Below are positions 17,287-25,456 of a stretch of 61,403 nt of DNA, piece after piece (the first letter of the stretch is position 1; every line of letters begins with the position of its first letter). A program made the position numbers and the translations under genes. The stretch comes from Helicobacter monodelphidis (GTDB taxonomy: Bacteria > Campylobacterota > Campylobacteria > Campylobacterales > Helicobacteraceae): NCBI RefSeq assembly GCF_003288845.1, contig NZ_NHYN01000010.1, positions 1-61,403 of the forward strand, read 5' to 3'. The notes under the pieces are model-generated. The model saw nothing but the letters and a program-made list of their open reading frames with translations, ran no database searches and had not been told where the DNA came from.

Positions 17287-18098
17287 TATATCATTCCTAG
17301 CGGGATTTTATGAGAATCAGGTTTTTCGCCCATCAGTATCAAAAGCAATTCCGCGATGTGAATAATAGGAATATCCATTAGTTCCCTCCCTGCGGCTGAT
17401 TTAATTTTAGACTGATAGTTCTCAAAAAATGAGAATGCACTGAACGACATTGTTATAATAAAATCAATTCCTAAATCAGCCATTTGGTAATAAACCCTTG
17501 CATTCTCTTTTAATGCTCCTTCCAAATTGAAAGAAGAAAGATGAGCTACAGATTCAAAGTAACTCCGTGGTTGAATAATGTCTAGTTGTATTAACTTCCA
17601 AATCGTTTCTTGCAAGAATCGGTAGCGGTCGCCTTCGATGACTTTACGCAAAAGCGTGAAGGAAGAATGGCAAACTGTAGCCCTAAAACCACGCCAATTT
17701 TTTTGAAATTGCTTAGATAAAATATCTTGATGGAGATTTAAGAGTCCTGTAAAAATTTCTACTTCTTTGAGTGAATCTAACTCTTTAAGAATTGCTTGTG
17801 TTTGTAATGTGGGATCTTCTCGAATGGCTTTAATCGCAAGTAGAGCACTAATATAGCTACCTTCTTCAATAAATATCGGGGTAGAACCTTGATTTTTGAT
17901 GTGCAAGAGAGTTTCAAACCAGCTCATCGCCCATGCTTTTTTGGTGTGTAATGCAGGAAACAAGCCCTCCATTAAGTAATCTGGAGCGATAGAAATATGT
18001 TCATCTAAGGGTAGATTTAGTTTTTTAAGTAATCTTTGGCTACTCGTTTCAAATAGTCCATTTCTTTGTGTCCCGATAAGTGTGTAATGCTCTTTCAT
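17286..18098 (-). CDS. HdrB/SdhE-like (CCG-domain) protein without cluster cysteines
   Basis: A 270-residue protein. Its layout follows heterodisulfide reductase subunit B and the SdhE subunit of epsilonproteobacterial fumarate reductases. The start YTLIGTQRNGLFETSSQRLL corresponds to YxxxPGCS...S. ATVCHSSFTLLRKV near residue 140 replaces a CxxC region. GIDFIITMSFSAFSFFENYQ near residue 215 stands where GADxIVTxCPxCxxNLxxxQ is expected, and DIPIIHIAELLLILMGEKP is the normal family end. Almost all ligands of the two unusual 4Fe-4S clusters are missing, so redox catalysis is unlikely. It is directly coupled to the FrdB-like gene. The homology is judged by eye. Confidence 0.65.
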   Translation of the reverse strand: MKEHYTLIGTQRNGLFETSSQRLLKKLNLPLDEHISIAPDYLMEGLFPALHTKKAWAMSWFETLLHIKNQGSTPIFIEEGSYISALLAIKAIREDPTLQTQAILKELDSLKEVEIFTGLLNLHQDILSKQFQKNWRGFRATVCHSSFTLLRKVIEGDRYRFLQETIWKLIQLDIIQPRSYFESVAHLSSFNLEGALKENARVYYQMADLGIDFIITMSFSAFSFFENYQSKIKSAAGRELMDIPIIHIAELLLILMGEKPDSHKIPLGMI

Positions 18099-18784
18099 TA
18101 TTGTACCTCCGTAGCAATATTTTTCGCATAATCAATCCAAAAGGAGTTGTTGAGTGGATAACCTTGAAGAAGTGATTTTTGTAATGCAAGCAATGTAAAA
18201 TCAAATTCTTTTTTCTCGGGAAAAATACGTCCTTTAAGTAACATTGCATTCATTACGCCATTTGTAGGAGAATCAATCAGTTCATATAATTTATGTGCTT
18301 TTTTGGGGTGGTTTTTTGCCAGATTAGCGATAAAAATAAAAAATCCTTCACCCAAATAATCCTCAAGTGATTTTGAAATAGGTGTAAGAGAGAAAAATGG
18401 CATCAAGGAATCGTACATATCATATTCTTCTTGTGTTAATGTGCAGATTTTTTCCACTTGCTTTAAGCCTGTTTTTAGAAATTCACGATTAACGATAAGG
18501 TCATGTTGTGTAGCCTTAGGAGCGAAAGATTCTACTCTCCATTGATAACCAAACCTCTCACATAAAACACCAATCTCTACATCTTCATAGACTAGAATCC
18601 CATTAATAATAACACAGACAGATTTTTTATCATATCCAAAATCATCTAATTCGCTATCAAGTTGTTTGTAGAGGTCAGAAAGAAGCATTGTTTCTTGAAC
18701 GATTGTCGTATGACAACATTCATAAGCTAGATAGTGGAGTTTTATATTAAATCGCTGAAGTGTCAAATCAAGTTTAACTTTCAT
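18098..18784 (-). CDS. DUF5644-like protein resembling a cysteine-depleted FrdB/SdhB
   Basis: A 228-residue protein. Residues 1-100 look like the beta-grasp ferredoxin domain of fumarate reductase/succinate dehydrogenase iron-sulfur subunits: an opening beta strand KVKLDLTLQRFNIKLHYLAYE, VCVIINGILVYEDV (compare the usual VNGKPxLAC), and RVESFAPKATQHDLIVNREF (compare EPLxxFPVIxDLVVD). The CxxxxCxxC ligands are absent. The rest is helical and lacks the second and third cluster motifs. The stop of this gene overlaps the start of the HdrB-like gene by 1 base. The pair mirrors subunits B and E of Mfr-type complexes. I recall the name DUF5644 for such Helicobacter proteins but could not check it. 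Confidence 0.6.
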   Translation of the reverse strand: MKVKLDLTLQRFNIKLHYLAYECCHTTIVQETMLLSDLYKQLDSELDDFGYDKKSVCVIINGILVYEDVEIGVLCERFGYQWRVESFAPKATQHDLIVNREFLKTGLKQVEKICTLTQEEYDMYDSLMPFFSLTPISKSLEDYLGEGFFIFIANLAKNHPKKAHKLYELIDSPTNGVMNAMLLKGRIFPEKKEFDFTLLALQKSLLQGYPLNNSFWIDYAKNIATEVQ

Positions 18785-18787
18785 TTG

Positions 18788-19246
18788 CTATCCTTTATTT
18801 GTTAAATATTGGTTGAGTGGGTTTTGCAAGAATGCACGCATAGAATCTTGAACGCCCTTATTTTGCTTTTCCTCTTCAAGGTGTCCAAATGGATTCATAA
18901 ACAATATACGTTCTGGAAAATCTTTTTCTAGTTGTGCATTTTCACAAATTTGTACGATGGAATTAAGAGGCACGGTTACAAAACTTCCTTCGCTATTTTC
19001 ACCAAACCCTGCTTCAAACACTAAAGAGTCTTCAAGCATTTCTACACTTTCAAGTGTATACCCCTGCAAGACAAAGAGACTTAAATCAGGTAAACCCTTA
19101 ACCACAGGTAAAAGAGGATTAAAGGTAACCTTTGATACTTTACATACAATCGCAAAAGTAACTTTTTGCGTTAAGAGATATTTAATAATTTCTTTTGCGT
19201 AATTTTCAATGATTTGTTTCAGCCCTTTTTCTGTTGCTGTTAACAT
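18788..19246 (-). CDS. Unknown protein, possible SspB-like ClpXP adaptor fold
   Basis: A 152-residue soluble protein. The middle part (ESVEMLEDSLVFEAGFGENS followed by EGSFVTVPLNSIVQIC, residues about 72-108) resembles SspB, whose core reads as a beta strand, FxARFGG, then xVPxxAVxxIYA. SspB delivers ssrA-tagged proteins to ClpXP and ends in a short ClpX-binding tail. This protein ends in QNPLNQYLTNKG after a flexible charged segment, which could play that role. The likeness is limited and unproven. The gene is first in the run SspB-like, FrdB-like, HdrB-like, membrane protein, cutA, and follows pepF by 10 bases. Confidence 0.5.
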   Translation of the reverse strand: MLTATEKGLKQIIENYAKEIIKYLLTQKVTFAIVCKVSKVTFNPLLPVVKGLPDLSLFVLQGYTLESVEMLEDSLVFEAGFGENSEGSFVTVPLNSIVQICENAQLEKDFPERILFMNPFGHLEEEKQNKGVQDSMRAFLQNPLNQYLTNKG

Positions 19247-19256
19247 AATCGCCCCT

Positions 19257-20987
19257 TTATTTATTTGTAATAATTTTTTTAAATTCTTCTAAGAGAATGT
19301 GGATCTCTTGAATACCTATCTTCCAAAATTCTTCACTTTCAATATCAAACCCAAATAACGCAACCAATTCTCGTGGCGAACGACTGCCACCAGCAGAAAG
19401 GAATTCAACATATTTTTGTGTAAATTCTGCTCTATTGTTCTGATTGCGACGATACAAGCCAAATAAAGCCAAAACTAAAAGTTGTCCATAGCTATATGCA
19501 TAGCAATAAAAAGGGCTATGGATAAAATGTGGAATATAGCTCCACCAAAGGGCATAATGTGATGTGAGGGTTAGGCTATCACCGAACATTTTTTGGTTTT
19601 CTTCTTGCCAAATATGATTAAATTGTTCTGCACTCAATTCTCCTTGTTCTGCATGAATTCTGCGTTCAAAATTCGTAAACACAGTTTGTCTAAATAATGT
19701 TGCAAAAATATCTTCAAGTTTTGCTGCATATAAAGCAGCCTTTTCCTTGCCTTTTAGCTGATTTTTTATTTTATCGAAGAGTAACATTTCTGCAAAAACA
19801 GAGGCAGTTTCGGAAGTTGTCAGCGGTGTGTGTGCGTTCAGACAACCTACCTTTTTAGATAATTCTTGATGGATAGCATGCCCTAACTCATGTGCCATTG
19901 TGAAAACATCTTTACGATTATTGGTATGGTTTAGTAAAATAAATGGATGGGCTTTAGGTACGGTAGAATGCGAAAATGCTCCACTTTGCTTATTTTCGCG
20001 TGGGTGAGAATCTATCCATTGTTCATTAAATGCTTTTGTTGCAATTTCTGCAAAAAGTGGTGAGAATTCTTGAAATGACTCCAAGACAATTTTTTTAGAA
20101 TACTCAAAATCAAATCGTATTTTATTGTTGAATAAGGGGGCGTATCGATCATAGTCATAAAGTGTGTCATAACCCATTAATTCTTTTTTAATTGTGTAAA
20201 ATTCAGCAACAATGCCCATATTTTGATTCACGACTTGAATCATTGTATCAACGCTATGTTGTGTTGTTTGGTTATCGATATGACGCGGTTCTTCTGGCGT
20301 TGTGTATTGTCTAATTTCACCGATAATACTCCATTCTTTTCGCACAATATTAAGAATATAGGCAAATAAATCTTTTTCTTTTTTTAGGACTTGAGTAAAA
20401 GCCCTTGCTGCTTTTTTGCGTTTATGCCTTTTTGTGTGATGGAGTTGGCTTAGGATTTCTTCTTCACTATATTCTTGATTTTCCAAAGGAACTTTTAGGC
20501 GACTAAAATGTTCACTAAAGAGACGCGAAAAAGCATTTGCACCGACAGGTGAGAGTTTGAGTATGATCCGTTCTTCAGCATCGCTCCTTTGGTGTTTATG
20601 ATTTTCAACAATGAGTGAGAGGTAGTAAGCGTAACGGGGAGCGTGTTTAATGAAATATTGCGATTGTGTCGGTGTAAGATTCCCAAATTCAAGCTCAAAA
20701 AATAAGAGATGTTCCATTGTTGCATTTACATGAAGTTCGCATTCAGAAAGCATTGCCCCTTCAGTTGTTTGTGATGCAAAACGCAAGTAAGCATAACTCA
20801 TTATTCTTTCTAGGGATTCTATAATATCTTCATATTTATTAAGTGCGGTTTCAAATTCTTCGGCTTTGAGTTTCGCTAATTTGCCTTTGTACTGTTCTTC
20901 AAAAGAAATTGCACTTTGCCTAGCGATATTTTTTGTCTCTTGTAGTTGTTTTTGATTTTTAAAAAGAATATCTAAATCCCACTCCAT
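19257..20987 (-). CDS. pepF: Oligoendopeptidase F family (M3) metallopeptidase
   Basis: A cytoplasmic zinc peptidase of 576 residues. The HExxH motif is MAHELGHAIHQELSKK near residue 367, with the third ligand glutamate in TSETASVFAEMLLF about 28 residues on, as in clan MA/M3. The N-terminal half is the helical lid. Family enzymes cut peptides of about 7-20 residues, recycling peptides or removing signal peptides. The gene heads the downstream run that includes the SspB-like protein, so a link to protein turnover is conceivable. The upstream region contains a terminator-like hairpin at 21140. Confidence 0.92.
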   Translation of the reverse strand: MEWDLDILFKNQKQLQETKNIARQSAISFEEQYKGKLAKLKAEEFETALNKYEDIIESLERIMSYAYLRFASQTTEGAMLSECELHVNATMEHLLFFELEFGNLTPTQSQYFIKHAPRYAYYLSLIVENHKHQRSDAEERIILKLSPVGANAFSRLFSEHFSRLKVPLENQEYSEEEILSQLHHTKRHKRKKAARAFTQVLKKEKDLFAYILNIVRKEWSIIGEIRQYTTPEEPRHIDNQTTQHSVDTMIQVVNQNMGIVAEFYTIKKELMGYDTLYDYDRYAPLFNNKIRFDFEYSKKIVLESFQEFSPLFAEIATKAFNEQWIDSHPRENKQSGAFSHSTVPKAHPFILLNHTNNRKDVFTMAHELGHAIHQELSKKVGCLNAHTPLTTSETASVFAEMLLFDKIKNQLKGKEKAALYAAKLEDIFATLFRQTVFTNFERRIHAEQGELSAEQFNHIWQEENQKMFGDSLTLTSHYALWWSYIPHFIHSPFYCYAYSYGQLLVLALFGLYRRNQNNRAEFTQKYVEFLSAGGSRSPRELVALFGFDIESEEFWKIGIQEIHILLEEFKKIITNK

Positions 20988-21139
20988 CGCCCTTTTCTCT
21001 CCTTATTAATTTAAAAATATACCAAATTCTAACATAAACTATCCAAAAACTTCCAAAAATAATCTATATTTTTTCCATCTTAATGGCTTATGTTGCTAAT
21101 TGACTCATTGAAAATATATTGAAGTAGGTAAAAATGGGC

Positions 21140-21160
21140 GATGGTAATTGAATTACCATC
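21140..21160. terminator. 10-bp perfect inverted repeat downstream of the PepSY-like gene
   Basis: GATGGTAATT and AATTACCATC surround a single base. On the minus strand the stem is followed by GCCC and a run of five T, fitting a weak intrinsic terminator for the PepSY-like gene ending at 21177. Confidence 0.5.
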
Positions 21161-21176
21161 AAGAATGCAATATGGG

Positions 21177-21602
21177 TTATCTATCTTCTTTGAATACAGT
21201 ACCATCATTGCCAACAGAAATTTCAAGCCCATTGTTTAACTTAATTTCAAAACTACTAATTTTTCTTTCAATCTCATGAACACTATTTTGTGCATATTTG
21301 CTTTGTAGGAGATTTACGACAGGTTTTGGCAGAAAATCGAGATTTTTGATAGGTGCATAAGATTTTACAGAATGCCATTCACCATCTATCGCAAAATCAA
21401 ATTCAACACCATTGTTTGTTTTTGCACCAAAATCATCAGAACCCTTTTCAGCAAAACTAACGCTTTCAGCAGCAAAATAGGTTTTAATAAACTGCTGTGC
21501 TTTTTGTGGTAATGCAGATGGTTGAATAGCAATATCAGAGGCAAGTAAAGAACCGCTTAAGAGCATAACACCCAATGTAGAAGACAGAAAAATTTTTTTC
21601 AC
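21177..21602 (-). CDS. Secreted PepSY-like protein
   Basis: The product is 141 residues. A signal peptide (KKIFLSSTLGVMLLSGSLLA) is followed by two similar modules: LPQKAQQFIKTYFAAESVSF ... GVEFDFAIDGEWHSV and LPKPVVNLLQSKYAQNSVHE ... GLEISVGNDGTVFKED. Each has the helix-strand pattern of PepSY-like (DUF2874) domains, periplasmic proteins that may bind or inhibit other proteins. GTG at 21602 is favoured because AAGGAG lies 6 bases upstream; a longer ATG frame has no ribosome site and a poor signal peptide. It is followed by a terminator-like hairpin and is probably monocistronic. Confidence 0.78.
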   Translation of the reverse strand: MKKIFLSSTLGVMLLSGSLLASDIAIQPSALPQKAQQFIKTYFAAESVSFAEKGSDDFGAKTNNGVEFDFAIDGEWHSVKSYAPIKNLDFLPKPVVNLLQSKYAQNSVHEIERKISSFEIKLNNGLEISVGNDGTVFKEDR

Positions 21603-21677
21603 TACGAACTCCTTGAATTGAAATATGTCGACTATTTTACATAAAAATACTAATTTTTTAAAGAAAATCAAAAAAAT

Positions 21678-23207
21678 CTAGCAAATTTCTAAAGCTTGCA
21701 ATAAAGTTAATCTCTCTTCTATGAATTCTTTGAATGCGTCTTGTAGAATTTGAAAACTTTTTGCATAGTCAATTTGTTCGTTACCATTAGCAAGAAGCCT
21801 ATTTTGCGAGGTTAGAATTTCTAAGACAAATGTAATGATTTGGTGAGTATCTGAAAAAAGTTTCTGTCCTTGAATGAAAAGTTGTTCGACTTCTGAAACG
21901 ACGATACCTCCACCTGTAATGGGAGAGGCAGCATAGATGCTTGACTTTTCGTGCATTTGACGCTCAAATAAATGGGTATTGAATTTTTTTGTTTGCTGTT
22001 GAAGTTGTTGATTTGGTTTTTGTGCGGGCATAACTAAACCTTGATGGATAATTACGCATAAAGAAGCAAGAAATTCTCTAAAGGGAAGTTTGCAATGTTC
22101 CATTATTTCAAATCCACTTTTTGGACGATAAGAATCTGTTGTGAGGAAATCTAGTATAACCAAAATAAAGCGATAAAAAATATTCGTTCCCTCTTGAGAA
22201 GTGCCTTTGAAGGTTTTGGGAAGCTTAATGAGCGTAAAAAATGTGTTAGAAATTTTTGCAATTCCTTCTTGTATGCCTAATGTTTGCTTCCCTCGCATAA
22301 AAATATCTAATCTAAATTGTCTATTGATACAATAATCCTTTATTTGTTCTTTAAAGATATCATCTTGTATCTGTTTTAAGGAGGTGAGTTCTAAAGAGTC
22401 TATATCCATATCAATGTGGTCAAGAATCTTTCCGCTAGCAGCAAAAGAACACTTGTTTGATTCTAATTTTTTAACCATTTCTGTAAAGTAGCAACAATTC
22501 CAATCTTGATTTAGATATTCGTGGGCAATGTATGCAACATTATGTTGTTTGAGTTCTGCTAAGAATTGTGGGTAATCAGGGAATGCTTTTGTGAAAGAGG
22601 TTTGTTTATTTAAGAACTCCTCAACAAAAGCGATACTTTGGGTAATACGTTGTTCCGCACTTCCACTTGTATTTTGAAAATACCCCATTAGTAGTTCTCT
22701 GATTGGATGTTTTTTTGCCCAGCCAGGAAAGGTATTGTAGCTAATATAAACAATACCTCCAACTTTAAGGAATTTTCTGATTATTTTTAAAATAACTTCT
22801 TGGTTTTGAATGCTTACCCAACTCCATACACCATGTAAAACAATAATGTCAAAAAAGGTATTTTCTGAATGGAGTCGTTCATATAGTTCTTCAAAGCTAT
22901 CATCAAAAATTCTTGCTTTTGCACCACTTGCCTGTGCAAATTCTATAGCATTTTTAACATGGTTTGGGTTGAAATCTATTCCCATAAAATCTCCATCATT
23001 GCCCGCTGCATGGATATTGAAGCTACTCCCCTTACCAAATCCAAGTTCAAGATAACTGAGGTTTTTGATAGGTAAGATGGAATCCGCATGATTTATTTTT
23101 ACTCCCGCGAGCGTAAGGTTTAATTGTAGCAATAAGGGACTCATTTCTGCTAAATAACCATCAACATATTCTAACTCCGTAAAATAGCCCTCATGCCATT
23201 CTTTCAT
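21678..23207 (-). CDS. SAM-dependent methyltransferase with regulatory domain (PKMT-like)
   Basis: A 509-residue protein. The N-terminal class I methyltransferase has motif I LELGFGKGSS near residue 50, an acidic FMGIDFNPNH and IIVLHGVWSWVS. The region from about residue 210 matches the layout of proteins with a methyltransferase regulatory domain, and the C-terminus is helical. The same architecture is known from rickettsial lysine methyltransferases that modify outer-membrane protein B, so protein methylation is one possibility; other substrates cannot be excluded. The ATG at 23207 with TAAGGAG is clear, and a longer frame upstream is not supported. It lies just after an LptF/G permease. 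Confidence 0.78.
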   Translation of the reverse strand: MKEWHEGYFTELEYVDGYLAEMSPLLLQLNLTLAGVKINHADSILPIKNLSYLELGFGKGSSFNIHAAGNDGDFMGIDFNPNHVKNAIEFAQASGAKARIFDDSFEELYERLHSENTFFDIIVLHGVWSWVSIQNQEVILKIIRKFLKVGGIVYISYNTFPGWAKKHPIRELLMGYFQNTSGSAEQRITQSIAFVEEFLNKQTSFTKAFPDYPQFLAELKQHNVAYIAHEYLNQDWNCCYFTEMVKKLESNKCSFAASGKILDHIDMDIDSLELTSLKQIQDDIFKEQIKDYCINRQFRLDIFMRGKQTLGIQEGIAKISNTFFTLIKLPKTFKGTSQEGTNIFYRFILVILDFLTTDSYRPKSGFEIMEHCKLPFREFLASLCVIIHQGLVMPAQKPNQQLQQQTKKFNTHLFERQMHEKSSIYAASPITGGGIVVSEVEQLFIQGQKLFSDTHQIITFVLEILTSQNRLLANGNEQIDYAKSFQILQDAFKEFIEERLTLLQALEIC

Positions 23208-23224
23208 TAAAAACTCCTTAATTC

Positions 23225-24286
23225 TTAGTTTATCTTTGTTGTAAAATAAATTCCAACTAACCACCATAAGCACATTGGCAATAAAAGACTCCACTCGGGG
23301 TGGATGAAACCGCTTTGTGCAAAACGAGAGAGTGCAAAGAAAATTCCCCATGAAACAAGAGCAATAAGAATGGAGCGAAAAATATAAAATGTCAATTCTC
23401 CATAACGCGTTGTGAGTGGCATTTTAGTAAAGACTAAAACTAAAACAGGGAAAACAAAGAGTGGAAAGATTGTTAGGGAATAAAGGATTCCACGAATTTT
23501 AGGAGATTGGATTTGTTCATTATTGAGCAGTATTAATGATGAAATTGCATCAATAATACTTACAGAACCGCTTTTTTCATAAATAATATCTAAAATTTTT
23601 GGACGAAATCCCTCTAAGATACCCATTGTTTCATCTTGCTGAATTTGCATAATTTTTTCTTTTGCATCAATATCTGGATTTAATGTAAAGATAGTTACAT
23701 TTTTCAAGTTCCATCGGTTATTTTCAAAAAATGCTTCTTTTGCTTGAATGAGCTGGGTAAGATTCTTACCTTGTAGCGTATAGACGCGTATATCATTTGC
23801 TTTTTGTAATAAAGGAAAAATTTTATCAAAATAAATATAATTATTTTGATGCTTAACGAGTAATTCACCTTTATTTCTTGAGCTTGCATTTTGGTCGATA
23901 ATGAGGTCAACATTCTCCTTCGCGTATGCAAAGGGTGTTGCGTTTAGGGCAATAAAACCAAGAATACAAATAAAGGCTGTACAAAAAATGGGTATTGCAA
24001 TCCTTTTCTTACTGTATCCAAGAGATAAAAAAGCCGTAAATTCATTGTTCTTAAGGAGGGCGGAAAGCAAGACAACTTCTGCCAAAAGTAAGGAAATAGG
24101 AAAAATAAAGCCACAAGCATACATAAAGTCATAGAGAACAAAAAGGACAATCAGGTTTGCAGAATCTGGTAAATCGTTAGAATATTTCAAGGTATCAATA
24201 CAGACAAAAAAAATCCCTAAACCAAAAGTAATAATAATAAGGTATTTTAAATAAACACGAATGAGAAAGAGGTAACTAAGTGGCAT
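23225..24286 (-). CDS. LptF/LptG (YjgP/YjgQ) family permease
   Basis: The product is 353 residues with three membrane segments near the N-terminus (about residues 10-30, 48-75 and 98-118), a periplasmic beta-rich middle, and three more near the C-terminus. The part LLSALLKNNEFTAFLSLGYS with KKRIAIP is the conserved cytoplasmic helix that meets the ATPase LptB. LptFG with LptB2 extracts lipopolysaccharide from the inner membrane and passes it to LptC. One gene only is present here; the partner permease is elsewhere. The start at 24286 overlaps the pth stop by one base (TAATG). Confidence 0.88.
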   Translation of the reverse strand: MPLSYLFLIRVYLKYLIIITFGLGIFFVCIDTLKYSNDLPDSANLIVLFVLYDFMYACGFIFPISLLLAEVVLLSALLKNNEFTAFLSLGYSKKRIAIPIFCTAFICILGFIALNATPFAYAKENVDLIIDQNASSRNKGELLVKHQNNYIYFDKIFPLLQKANDIRVYTLQGKNLTQLIQAKEAFFENNRWNLKNVTIFTLNPDIDAKEKIMQIQQDETMGILEGFRPKILDIIYEKSGSVSIIDAISSLILLNNEQIQSPKIRGILYSLTIFPLFVFPVLVLVFTKMPLTTRYGELTFYIFRSILIALVSWGIFFALSRFAQSGFIHPEWSLLLPMCLWWLVGIYFTTKIN

Positions 24287-24846
24287 TAAGATGCCTTTAA
24301 AGTGTAAAGTGAGGCAATTTTCTCCCAATTTTCTCCTTGTATAAGCTGTAACACTGCTTCTGTGGCTTGCTTAAAAACACTTTGTAAAATTTCTAATTCT
24401 TCTTGACGGAAAGAAGAAAGTACATAATCTGCTCCACGTATCCCTTGAGAGCCAATCCCAATACGTAGCTTAAGATAGGGTGGAAGAAAAGAATCTATGG
24501 AACGCAATCCATTATGTCCTCCATGCCCACCTCCTTGCTTAAAACGCAAAGAACCTAAAGGTAAATCTAAATCATCATAAATGACGATAAGGCACTCACA
24601 TCGGTAAAAATTCCAAACAGCATTCACAGAATGTCCTGAAAGATTCATATAGGTCGTGGGTTTCAAAAAAAGATTTGTGGAATATTTATAAAGTTCGCCT
24701 TGAAAAGCTGCCTTATGGATAGGGTTAGCTTCTCTGCCCTCTTGCAGGAGGGCGTGAAGAATTGCGTCAATACACAAAAAACCTGCATTGTGACGTGTTA
24801 ATCGATATCGTTCTGTGGGATTTCCTAATCCTACAAAGAGATTCAT
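24286..24846 (-). CDS. pth: Peptidyl-tRNA hydrolase
   Basis: A 186-residue enzyme of normal length. It has GLGNPTERYRLTRHNAGF with the catalytic histidine near residue 20, PTTYMNLSGHSV near residue 65, IVIYDDLDLPLGSLRFKQGG near residue 90 and GHNGLRSI. It frees tRNA from peptides dropped by stalled ribosomes. It is arranged rplY-pth-LptF/G, a common order in this group, with a 12-base gap from rplY. Confidence 0.96.
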   Translation of the reverse strand: MNLFVGLGNPTERYRLTRHNAGFLCIDAILHALLQEGREANPIHKAAFQGELYKYSTNLFLKPTTYMNLSGHSVNAVWNFYRCECLIVIYDDLDLPLGSLRFKQGGGHGGHNGLRSIDSFLPPYLKLRIGIGSQGIRGADYVLSSFRQEELEILQSVFKQATEAVLQLIQGENWEKIASLYTLKAS

Positions 24847-24858
24847 TCAGCATCCTAG

Positions 24859-25395
24859 TTAACGTGATTTAACGACACCCACAACAGCAACAGAATCCCT
24901 ATCGATGATTCTAACTCCTTCAACAGGGGCAATATCGCGTATAAGTAAAGAATCACCCACGCCCAAAGGAGCAATATCAAGCGGAAAATTCGCAGGAATT
25001 TTTTCTGGTGTGCAACGCACTTTGATTCTTTTTTTAGAAATTGTCAATGCACCCTTATCTTTCAAGCCTTTAGGTGTGCCGTGTAGTGCAATAGGAATGA
25101 AAAATTGTGCTTCAACACCGGGTTGCACAAGCATTAAATCAACATGTAAGAGATGGCTTGTTACGGGGTCTCTCTGATATTCTTGAATGACAACGCGATA
25201 CTCTTTACCGCTGACTTTCACAGGGAAGACAAGCGTATCTTTGTGCTTCACAGCACGGATAAAGTCATTGACTTTGAATGCACAATGGGTGTTAGGTTGC
25301 CCCTTGCCATAAATATTTGCAATTAGATAACCATCCTTTCTAAGGGCTTTTGTTCCTGCCCTAGAAACACTCTCTCTAATTATTCCTTCTAACAT
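24859..25395 (-). CDS. rplY: 50S ribosomal protein L25/Ctc
   Basis: The 178-residue long form (CTC/TL5 type) has an N-terminal 5S rRNA-binding domain starting MLEGIIRESVSRAGTKALRK and ending DPVTSHLLHVDLMLVQPG near residue 90. A C-terminal beta domain follows, with VRCTPEKIPANFPLDIAPLG. It binds 5S rRNA in the large subunit. An AAGGAG ribosome site is present. It forms an operon with pth. Confidence 0.95.
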   Translation of the reverse strand: MLEGIIRESVSRAGTKALRKDGYLIANIYGKGQPNTHCAFKVNDFIRAVKHKDTLVFPVKVSGKEYRVVIQEYQRDPVTSHLLHVDLMLVQPGVEAQFFIPIALHGTPKGLKDKGALTISKKRIKVRCTPEKIPANFPLDIAPLGVGDSLLIRDIAPVEGVRIIDRDSVAVVGVVKSR

Positions 25396-25456
25396 TAGTA
25401 GAATCTCCTTTTCTAAGATAAAAGGCTGATTCTAGCATAAGATTCTTGAATCTTGC

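Noticed and set aside
19257-20987. PepF as a secreted virulence peptidase
   Set aside because: No signal peptide is present and the family is cytoplasmic.
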